Shown here in pieces: positions 30,856 to 37,707 of a DNA stretch of 37,707 nt (positions are counted from its first letter, which is position 1; every line of letters begins with the position of its first letter). Both the position numbers and the translations under genes were made by a program. The notes beneath the pieces were generated by a model, which saw only the letters and a list, made by a program, of their open reading frames with translations, was not told where the DNA came from and did no database searches. Origin of the DNA: Bacteroidales bacterium (GTDB lineage: Bacteria > Bacteroidota > Bacteroidia > Bacteroidales > Bacteroidaceae); contig JAQXRG010000122.1 of NCBI GenBank assembly GCA_029218405.1, forward strand, positions 1-37,707, written 5' to 3'.

Positions 30856-33800
30856 TCAGTCTGCAATGACCGCGAACTCAGCGCCACCGGCGTAGTCGGC
30901 GCCGTTCTGCGAGCTGAGGCCGGTGAAACGGATGTAGCGGGCCTTGACCGGCTGCTCCAGCAGCACGCGCTGCGGCTTGGAGGAACGCTCGAAGGCACCC
31001 TTGCCGACGGGCTCGCCCCATTCCTTGCCGTCCATGCTCACCTGCAGCGAGTAGTCCTTGATGTTACCGTTCGAGCCGCCGTCCTGGCGCGGGGTATAGA
31101 TGAAGCCCTTGATGGTCTTCACCTCACCGGCGTCGAAGTCCACCCAGTGGGGATATTTGGCCACTGTGACGGAATACATGGAGTGCCACGTGGTGCTCAG
31201 GTCACCGTCCACCAAGTGGGAGGCGTCCCCCTCGCCGGTCTCCTGGCTCGACGCGTACACCACTTCCATCGGGATGCTTTCGATGGGCGCGAAGCTGACG
31301 CTGGCCTTCACGGCGGCGTTGTCGGCATAGCAGGCGGTCACCGTACCGCCCTTGCGCAGGGCGAAGGGCTGGGTGTAGGCCTGCTTCTTCTTGCTGCCGT
31401 CGAGGGCATAGACGATGCGCGCGTCCGGCTTCCGCGAGGCGATGGTCACCTCGCCGTTGGCGGAGCGGGCAATGGAGAGGGGCATCTCTCCGCTGGCGCT
31501 GACACGGGCGGTCTCGGTGAACCGTCCCTGGCTGACCGGACGCAGGATGAAGCTCATCGAGCGGGGCTGCGACTTCACACGGTCGGGCTCTAACGGGCCG
31601 CCTTGTCCACAGCTGTTGCCGCCCAGGCCGGTCACGGCCGCGTCAAGGTGCAGGTGGGTGCCGGTAGAGGCCGGCAGCTGGTAGGGATGGGGAGCCAGTG
31701 TCATCTCTAAGGCGGACCAGGGCAGGGCGGAGGCGGACAGGGGCTGGTCGCCGGCAATGAACTCGATGCCGTTGCCGGCGGCATCGGTCAGGGCGCACCA
31801 GCGCACTTCCTCACGGTTGCCGTTGCTCTGCGGCTTGGGGAAGGCCACGAACTGGTCGGCCACGGTGCTCTGGTACTGCTCGATGAAGGCACCCGTACGG
31901 CGGTCGTTGTAGTTGTTCCACGGGCCGCGTCCGTAGTAGGTGTAGCGGCTCATCCGTGCGGGCAGCTGCAGGGCGTAGCCGATGCGGGGCAGCACTAAGG
32001 TGGCCTCGTTGGTCGTGATGTTGGCCTGCAGCTCGATGGAGCCGTCGGCGTAGATGGTCCATATCTGGGTGGTGATGAACTTGAAGTTGTCCGGGCCGAA
32101 GGGCTGGTCGGTCAGCTCCCGCACGGCGTACTTGCCGGAGTTGCCGCCTTCCAGCTTGGCGGCGTTGGGGGCCTGCGACTCGACCGTGTACATCAGCTGT
32201 ACGGTATTGTCGCCCTTCCGGGACTTGTTGATGCAGGCGTAGCCGGTGGCCTTGTGGCGCAGGTTGTGCAGTCCTTTCTCGAACCACTGGTTGCGGGCCC
32301 AGTTGTCGTTGTCGGTGGGTGCGCGCAGGGCGTCAATCCGTGGGCCTTGTCCCTCGTTCAGCATAGGCTGTCCGTCGTAGGTCAGGCTGTGGAGGGAGCC
32401 GGTGCGGTTGTCGAACTTCGCCTCGAAGCGCGGGCCGCTGACCACGGTGAAGTCGGCGTCTTCCCGGAGGGCCGGGCGTTCGAGCGCGGCGGTCTGTTCC
32501 CGCAAGGGGGTGGCAATGGCGGCGGCCTTTACAGGCAGCTGCTCCTCCATCTGCACGAAGCCGGCCTTGGCCCACGGCCGGTCCTCGGTGAGCTGGAACT
32601 GCACCTTCACGAAGTATTCGCTCTCGGGTTTCAGCCGATTGTAGTCATAGGGCAGGGTATAGACCGCCTTGTCGCGGGGGCCTACTATCTTCCGGGGAGC
32701 GATGTACTGGTCGCTTTCCTGCACCTTCACGCCGTCCTCGTAGAGCGACCACACCATCTTGAAGGGGCTGAGCGAGGTGAAGTAGTGCTTGTTGAAGACC
32801 TCTATCTTGCCGCTCTTCATGTCCACGGCCTTCACGCCGATGTTCTGGTACACCTTGCGCACCTCGTAGAAGGCAGGCTTGGGCGAGTGGTCGGGGAAGA
32901 GGATGCCGTTCATGCAGAACATGCCGCTGTTGGGCTTGTCGCCGAAGTCGCCTCCGTAGGCCCAGTAGCGGTCGCCCGTCTGCGGGTCATAGTGGTAGAT
33001 AGCTTGGTCCACCCAGTCCCAGATGGCGGCGCCGCAGAAGAAGTTGGTCGATTCGATGGCGTCCCAGTAGTCCACCAGGTTGCCCACGGCGTTGCCCATG
33101 GAGTGGGCGTACTCCGACACGTGGAAGGGGTACTTGATGTCGTACTTGCCCGTCACGGCTCCCTTCATCCAGGCGATGGACGGATACTGGTTCGAGCCCA
33201 TATCGACGATGTCATTGTTGCGCTCGTACTGCACGGGGCGCGAGGGGTCGAAGGCGTGCAGGGCCTCATAGGCTGTCGTGAAGTTCTTGCCCGGTCCGGC
33301 CTCGTTGCCCAGCGACCAGATGACCACCGAGGGATGGTTGACGTGGGCGTGGGCCAGCTCCATGACACGGGCCACGTGGGCGGCCTCAAACTCCGGCACG
33401 TGCGAGAGCGATGCTGCTCCGTAGTAGTACTGGTGGCTCTCGATGTTGGCCTCGTCCTCCAGGTAGATGCCGTACTTATCGCAGGTGTAGTACCAGTAGG
33501 GGTCGCAGGAATAGTGCGAGTTGCGCACATGGTTGATGTTGCCGCGCTTCATCAGCATCACCTCTTCCGTCATCTGGCTGCGGGTGATGGCCTGTCCGGT
33601 CTCGGGACAGATCTCCTGCCGGTTCACGCCTTTCAGCTTCACCGGTCTGCCGTTGACGTAGTAGTAGCGTCCTGCCAGCCCGAACTCGTCCTCCGAGGCG
33701 GGCGTGTCCTTGATTTCCACCTTGCAGAAGCCGAAGGCCGTGGAGAAGGTCTCCACCACCTTGCCCTTCTTGTCCTTCAGCTGGCCCACCAAGGTGTAGC

Positions 33801-34902
33801 GGTAGGGAGCCTCCGCCGACCACTGGGCGGGTTGGGGCACGTTGAGGGTGGCCACCGCCGTGGTGGCGGTGCCTTGCAGGGTCTCCTCGACGGCCGTTGT
33901 TCCGCTGACCCCTTCCACCAAGGTGTTCTCGTCGGAATAGAGGCGGTTGGCGTACAGCTGGTAGGACAGGGTGTACCCCTTGGCGGCTTTCTTGCCGAAG
34001 TTACGGATGTCGGTCTCCACACGGACCGTGCCGTGGGTGTAGGCGGCGTCCAGGTCGGGGAACACACGCAGGTCGCGCACCTGTACCGGCGCGGTGGAGG
34101 TCAGGGAGACGGTGCGGAAGATGCCCGGCAGCCGGAACATGTCCTGCGCTTCGAGGAAAGAGCCGTCGGAGTTGCGGTACACCTCGGCGGCCACCACGTT
34201 CTCACCCTTCGGGTTCAGGTAGGGGGTGATGTTGAACGAGGCGGTGTTGCGCGAGTTCTTCGAGAAGCCCACGTACCGGCCGTTCACCCAGAGGTAGAAG
34301 AAAGAGGACACGCCGTCGAAGTTGATATAGACTTCGCGTCCGGCCCATCCGTCGGGCACGGTGAAGTCGCGGCGGTACGAGCCCACCTCGTTGCGGTGCT
34401 TGTAGGTCACCCAGTCCGGCTGGGGTGTGCGCATCACGCCGCCCTTCCAGTCGCCCACGGCCACCTTGTGCTGGAAGATGACCGGCTGGTTGGCATAGAT
34501 GGGCACGCCGTACTTCAGCGAGCCGTCCTTTTGGATGCCCGCCACGTTCCACTGCATGGGCACGGTGACATCGTCCCATCCCGTCACATCGTACGTGGGC
34601 TGGTAGAAGTCCTTGGGCCGTTCGTCAGGGTTGCCCACCCAGTGGAACTTCCAGGTGCCGTTGAGTGACTGGTAGTAAGCGCTGTGTTCGGGGAGCACCT
34701 TGCGTGCGCTTTCGGTGTCGGCGAAGGGGAAGAACCAGGTGTGGGGCTGCTCCTTGTTCAGGGCCAGCCGTTCGGGCGATTCCCATTCCTTGCCGTCAGG
34801 AGCCGTGACGGCTCCGTAGTCGAATCCTTTCAGGGGAGGTGTCTGTGCCGCCGCGCTCAAGCCAGCGGCCAGCAGACAGGTCAGATAGAGTTTTCCTTTC
34901 AT
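30856..34902 (-). CDS. GH2 beta-galactosidase with C-terminal F5/8-type C domain (secreted)
   Basis: A 1,348-residue enzyme with a signal peptide ending near AAAQ. The LacZ-type layout is clear: sugar-binding domain (about 60-240), immunoglobulin-like domain, TIM barrel with KLKGVNRQE and acid/base E534 in WSLGNEAGPG, nucleophile E597 in HVSEYAHSMGN, a DUF4981 domain, and the small-chain domain (RIDALRAPTDND... to about 1110). Then come a short chitobiase-type segment (IVYALDGSKKKQ) and an F5/8 type C domain to the end (VVYASSQETGEGDASHLVDG...). It is about 300 residues longer than E. coli LacZ because of these additions. It probably acts on galactose-capped glycans outside the cell, with GH27 next to it. 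Confidence 0.94.
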   Translation of the reverse strand: MKGKLYLTCLLAAGLSAAAQTPPLKGFDYGAVTAPDGKEWESPERLALNKEQPHTWFFPFADTESARKVLPEHSAYYQSLNGTWKFHWVGNPDERPKDFYQPTYDVTGWDDVTVPMQWNVAGIQKDGSLKYGVPIYANQPVIFQHKVAVGDWKGGVMRTPQPDWVTYKHRNEVGSYRRDFTVPDGWAGREVYINFDGVSSFFYLWVNGRYVGFSKNSRNTASFNITPYLNPKGENVVAAEVYRNSDGSFLEAQDMFRLPGIFRTVSLTSTAPVQVRDLRVFPDLDAAYTHGTVRVETDIRNFGKKAAKGYTLSYQLYANRLYSDENTLVEGVSGTTAVEETLQGTATTAVATLNVPQPAQWSAEAPYRYTLVGQLKDKKGKVVETFSTAFGFCKVEIKDTPASEDEFGLAGRYYYVNGRPVKLKGVNRQEICPETGQAITRSQMTEEVMLMKRGNINHVRNSHYSCDPYWYYTCDKYGIYLEDEANIESHQYYYGAASLSHVPEFEAAHVARVMELAHAHVNHPSVVIWSLGNEAGPGKNFTTAYEALHAFDPSRPVQYERNNDIVDMGSNQYPSIAWMKGAVTGKYDIKYPFHVSEYAHSMGNAVGNLVDYWDAIESTNFFCGAAIWDWVDQAIYHYDPQTGDRYWAYGGDFGDKPNSGMFCMNGILFPDHSPKPAFYEVRKVYQNIGVKAVDMKSGKIEVFNKHYFTSLSPFKMVWSLYEDGVKVQESDQYIAPRKIVGPRDKAVYTLPYDYNRLKPESEYFVKVQFQLTEDRPWAKAGFVQMEEQLPVKAAAIATPLREQTAALERPALREDADFTVVSGPRFEAKFDNRTGSLHSLTYDGQPMLNEGQGPRIDALRAPTDNDNWARNQWFEKGLHNLRHKATGYACINKSRKGDNTVQLMYTVESQAPNAAKLEGGNSGKYAVRELTDQPFGPDNFKFITTQIWTIYADGSIELQANITTNEATLVLPRIGYALQLPARMSRYTYYGRGPWNNYNDRRTGAFIEQYQSTVADQFVAFPKPQSNGNREEVRWCALTDAAGNGIEFIAGDQPLSASALPWSALEMTLAPHPYQLPASTGTHLHLDAAVTGLGGNSCGQGGPLEPDRVKSQPRSMSFILRPVSQGRFTETARVSASGEMPLSIARSANGEVTIASRKPDARIVYALDGSKKKQAYTQPFALRKGGTVTACYADNAAVKASVSFAPIESIPMEVVYASSQETGEGDASHLVDGDLSTTWHSMYSVTVAKYPHWVDFDAGEVKTIKGFIYTPRQDGGSNGNIKDYSLQVSMDGKEWGEPVGKGAFERSSKPQRVLLEQPVKARYIRFTGLSSQNGADYAGGAEFAVIAD

Positions 34903-34972
34903 GTTGTATTAGGTTAATGGCGCTCGGTCACGCCTTCGTTTGTCTAAAGGTTCCAATGACGCTGTCGTTGGG

Positions 34973-35044
34973 TAGCTCCGAGGGGAATCGAACCCCTATC
35001 TAAAGTTTAGGAAACTTCTATTCTATCCGTTGAACTACAGAGCC
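34973..35044 (-). tRNA. tRNA-Arg (anticodon CCT)
   Basis: The 72-nt minus-strand sequence folds as a normal cloverleaf: acceptor GGCTCTG/CGGAGCT with two G-T pairs, D arm GTTC/GAAT, anticodon arm GAAGT/ACTTT with loop TTCCTAA (anticodon CCT, reading AGG), T arm AGGGG-TTCGATT-CCCCT. The discriminator is A and the 3' CCA is not encoded. It has its own promoter upstream. The GH2 gene begins 70 nt downstream with no clear promoter, so it might be read through from here. Confidence 0.93.
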
Positions 35045-35058
35045 GACTGATTTACGGG

Positions 35059-35066
35059 CAAAGGTA
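35059..35066 (-). promoter_or_regulatory. Promoter -7 box of tRNA-Arg
   Basis: TACCTTTG on the minus strand (exact TAnnTTTG), 14 nt upstream of the tRNA 5' end, with TTG 20 nt further upstream. Confidence 0.7.
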
Positions 35067-35147
35067 GCATATTTCCTCGAAACGGCCAACTTATTTAGCG
35101 AAAACTCACTTTTTTTGCTCTGGAATGAAATATAAATTAGTTTTTGT

Positions 35148-35178
35148 TTTGATTATTGCCCCAACTTTGCCAATTTTG
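35148..35178 (+). promoter_or_regulatory. Tentative promoter of korAB
   Basis: TTTG (35148-35151), 19-bp spacer, CAATTTTG (35171-35178), one base off the -7 consensus, 44 nt before the korA ATG. The leader would be about 37 nt. Confidence 0.4.
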
Positions 35179-35222
35179 CGGCGTTCATTCAGAATCTTTA
35201 ATTTATAGCAAAAGAATACGTT

Positions 35223-37079
35223 ATGGCAGATGAAATGATTGTCAAGGAGCTGGACGATGTGGTTGTCCGCTTCTCGGGCGACTCAGGCGATGGCATGCAG
35301 TTGGCCGGTAATATGTTTTCGAATATCTCGGCCACGTCAGGAAACGACATCAGTACGTTCCCCGACTATCCCGCCGATATCCGTGCCCCGCAAGGCACCC
35401 TGACCGGTGTGTCGGGCTTCCAGGTACACATCGGCTCCGGCAAGGTCTATACCCCCGGCGACAAGTGCGACGTGCTGGTGGCCATGAACCCCGCCGCCCT
35501 GAAGACTCAGTATAAGTACTGCAAACCGCAGGCGGTCATCATTATTGACACCGACTCGTTCACCAAGAAGGACCTGGAGAAAGCCCAGTTCGCGACAGAC
35601 CGTCCCTTCGAGGAGCTCGGTATCCGCAACGAGGTGGTGGAGGCCGCCATCTCCACCATGTGCAAGGAGAGCCTGAAAGACAGCGGACTGGACGCGAAGT
35701 CCATCGGACGTACCAAGAACATGTTCGCGCTGGGCCTGGTGTGCTGGCTGTTCCACCGCGACATCTCCATCGGCGAGAAGCTGCTGCGCGACAAGTTCGC
35801 CAAGAAGCCGGCCATCGCCGAGGCCAATGTCAAGGTCCTGACCGACGGCTACAACTTCGGAGCCAACACGCACGCCTCGGTGTCGATGAGCTACCGGGTG
35901 CCTGGCAAGGAGCAGAAGGAGAAGGGACGCTACATGGACATCAACGGCAACAAGGCGACGGCGTACGGCCTGATTGCCGCCGCTGAGAAGGCCGGGCTGC
36001 AGCTGTACCTCGGCTCTTATCCCATTACCCCCGCCACGGACATCCTGCACGAGCTGGCCAAGCACAAATCGTTGGGCGTAAAGACCGTGCAGTGTGAGGA
36101 CGAGATCGCGGGCTGTGCCTCGGCGGTCGGTGCCTCCTTTGCAGGCGCGCTGGCGGTGACTTCCACTTCCGGACCGGGTGTCTGCCTGAAGAGCGAGGCC
36201 ATGAACCTGGCGGTTATCGCGGAGCTGCCCTTGGTAGTAGTGGACGTGCAGCGCGGCGGACCTTCGACGGGCCTGCCCACCAAGTCGGAACAGACCGACC
36301 TGCTGCAGGCCTTGTTCGGCCGTAACGGTGAAAGCCCGATGCCGGTCATTGCCGCTTCGTCGCCCACCGACTGTTTCGATGCCGCCTACATGGCGTGCAA
36401 GGTGGCGCTGGAGCACATGACCCCTGTGGTCCTGCTCACCGATGCCTATATCGCCAACGGTTCGGCGGCGTGGAAGCTGCCGGTGCTGGAGGACTATCCT
36501 GCCATCTGTCCGCCGTATGTCACTCCCGACATGGCCGAAGGATGGACACCCTTCCAGCGCAATCCGGAGAACCTGGTGCGCTATTGGGCCACACCGGGCA
36601 CCGAGGGCTTCATGCACCGCATCGGCGGTCTGGAGAAGAGTAATGAGACGGGTGCCATCTCCACGGAACCTGAGAACCACCAGCTGATGACCGAGCTGCG
36701 TGCCGGGAAGGTGGAACGCATCGCCGATGTGCTGCCTCCGTTGGAGGTGGAAGGCGACGCGGACGACGCCGAACTGCTGATTGTCGGCTTCGGTGGCACG
36801 TACGGCCACTTGCACTCGGCCATGGACGAACTCCGCCGGCAGGGACGGAAGGTGGCGCTGGCGCACCTGCGCTGGATCAATCCGCTGCCGAAGAACACGG
36901 CGGACGTGTTGCGCAAGTATCCGAAGGTGGTCGTTGCCGAACAGAACATGGGGCAGCTCGCCGGTTACCTGCGCATGAAGGTGGAAGGCGTGCGCCTGCA
37001 CCCGTTCAATCAAGTGAAAGGCCAGCCGTTCGTTGTCCAGGAGCTGGTGGAAGCGTTTACTAACATTATAGAGGAATAA
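35223..37079 (+). CDS. korA: 2-oxoacid (2-oxoglutarate):ferredoxin oxidoreductase, alpha subunit
   Basis: A 618-residue fused gamma-alpha subunit. Residues to about 190 are the gamma domain (VVRFSGDSGDGMQLAGNMF at the start). From about 245 the alpha domain begins with ATAYGLIAAAEKAGL, followed by YPITPATDILHELAK (near 266), EDEIAGCASAVGASFAGALAVTSTSGPG and GGPSTGLPTKSEQTDLLQ. The complex oxidatively decarboxylates a 2-oxoacid to acyl-CoA with reduced ferredoxin, or runs in reverse in anaerobes. 2-Oxoglutarate is the usual assignment for this fused type. The stop is 2 nt before korB, so the subunits are translated together. Confidence 0.93.
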   Translation: MADEMIVKELDDVVVRFSGDSGDGMQLAGNMFSNISATSGNDISTFPDYPADIRAPQGTLTGVSGFQVHIGSGKVYTPGDKCDVLVAMNPAALKTQYKYCKPQAVIIIDTDSFTKKDLEKAQFATDRPFEELGIRNEVVEAAISTMCKESLKDSGLDAKSIGRTKNMFALGLVCWLFHRDISIGEKLLRDKFAKKPAIAEANVKVLTDGYNFGANTHASVSMSYRVPGKEQKEKGRYMDINGNKATAYGLIAAAEKAGLQLYLGSYPITPATDILHELAKHKSLGVKTVQCEDEIAGCASAVGASFAGALAVTSTSGPGVCLKSEAMNLAVIAELPLVVVDVQRGGPSTGLPTKSEQTDLLQALFGRNGESPMPVIAASSPTDCFDAAYMACKVALEHMTPVVLLTDAYIANGSAAWKLPVLEDYPAICPPYVTPDMAEGWTPFQRNPENLVRYWATPGTEGFMHRIGGLEKSNETGAISTEPENHQLMTELRAGKVERIADVLPPLEVEGDADDAELLIVGFGGTYGHLHSAMDELRRQGRKVALAHLRWINPLPKNTADVLRKYPKVVVAEQNMGQLAGYLRMKVEGVRLHPFNQVKGQPFVVQELVEAFTNIIEE

Positions 37080-37081
37080 TT

Positions 37082-37707
37082 ATGAGCGAAACAAAATACA
37101 CGGCTGCCGACTACAAGGCCGGGCAGCCCCGCTGGTGTCCGGGATGTGGCGACCATGCGTTCTTGAACTCTTTTCACAAGGCATTGGCAGAACTGGGTGT
37201 GCCTCCCCACGAAATCGCGGTGATTTCGGGTATCGGCTGTTCTTCCCGTCTGCCGTATTACATGAATACCTATGGTATGCACACCATTCACGGTCGTGCG
37301 GCAGCCATCGCTACGGGGGCCAAGGTGGCCAATCCCGACCTGACCATCTGGCAGGTGTCGGGCGACGGCGACGGACTGGCCATCGGCGGCAACCATTTCA
37401 TCCATTGCATCCGCCGTAATGTAGATATCAACATCATCCTGCTGAACAACCGTATCTATGGCCTGACCAAAGGACAGTACAGTCCCACGTCCGCCCGTGG
37501 TTTCGTGAGCAAGTCTTCTCCCTACGGAACGGTGGAAGACCCCTTCCGTCCGGCAGAACTCTGCTTCGGTGCCCGTGGCCGTTTCTTTGCCCGCTGCGTG
37601 GCGGTGGACGGAGGTCCTTCGGTGGAGGTGCTGAAGGCGGCGGCCCGTCACAAGGGCACGTCGGTCATCGAGGTGCTGCAGAACTGCGTCATCTTCAATG
37701 ACGGCAC
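37082..37707 (+). CDS. korB: 2-oxoacid:ferredoxin oxidoreductase, beta subunit (partial, cut by window end)
   Basis: The first 208 codons are visible; the gene continues past the window. The start MSETKYTAADYK is followed by WCPGCGDH (C19, C22), a family motif. The thiamine diphosphate site is GDGDGLAIGGNHF (G94-G98) followed by LNNRIYGLTKGQYSPTS, as in beta subunits of the 2-oxoglutarate/pyruvate family. It begins 2 nt after korA. A full-length beta subunit would be about 330-340 residues. Confidence 0.93.
   Translation, partial: MSETKYTAADYKAGQPRWCPGCGDHAFLNSFHKALAELGVPPHEIAVISGIGCSSRLPYYMNTYGMHTIHGRAAAIATGAKVANPDLTIWQVSGDGDGLAIGGNHFIHCIRRNVDINIILLNNRIYGLTKGQYSPTSARGFVSKSSPYGTVEDPFRPAELCFGARGRFFARCVAVDGGPSVEVLKAAARHKGTSVIEVLQNCVIFNDG

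Overview
The window looks like chromosomal DNA from a member of the Bacteroidales (Bacteroides, Phocaeicola or a close relative). Three things point there. Upstream regions repeatedly show the Bacteroidota sigma-factor -7 box TAnnTTTG, several times with TTTG 19-20 bp upstream. The fimbrial gene set is DUF3575, FimB/Mfa2 and a fimbrillin-like lipoprotein. Core genes such as ybeY, mnmG, apt, uvrC, dtd and deoC are clustered as a housekeeping block. The core is visibly GC-rich with compact operons; the stretch from about 15.9 to 28.0 kb is more AT-rich and looser. The species cannot be named from this sequence.

Layout. 1-826: a structured non-coding stretch and a small secreted protein of unknown function. 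827-6785: ychF with a PanE-like reductase (minus), polA (minus), and a divergent long-chain prenyl diphosphate synthase (plus). 6831-6873: a strong shared terminator. 6919-14707: a minus-strand housekeeping run read as spmAB fusion, ybeY, mnmG, apt, uvrC, dtd, a MazG-like pyrophosphohydrolase and deoC, with internal promoters before mnmG and dtd. 14788-15831: a divergent DUF3810 membrane protein, whose promoter is separated from that of spmAB by a 12-bp palindrome.

Accessory block, 15.9-28.0 kb. It holds a DUF4143-type AAA ATPase with three 17-bp direct repeats at an exact 33-bp period over its promoter. Next is a fimbrial operon (DUF3575, FimB/Mfa2 anchor, 1,295-residue fimbrillin/GLUG lipoprotein) behind a consensus promoter and a ~350-nt leader with competing long helices. 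Then come a decayed ATPase gene that keeps a consensus promoter, a membrane-anchored MutS-like ATPase, a non-coding segment dense in inverted and tandem repeats, and a six-bladed beta-propeller lipoprotein.

Right-hand part. A BASS-family transporter (GTG start), a secreted GH27 alpha-galactosidase, and a convergent secreted GH2 beta-galactosidase with C-terminal accessory domains suggest harvesting of galactose from host or plant glycans. A tRNA-Arg(CCT) follows, then the 2-oxoacid:ferredoxin oxidoreductase pair korA-korB, with korB cut off by the window end.

Most unusual: the repeat-covered ATPase promoter, the fimbrial leader, and the repeat cluster between mutS-like and the beta-propeller gene, whose last 23-bp unit runs into that gene's 3' end. 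No recognisable CRISPR array, integrase, rRNA or complete insertion sequence was seen.
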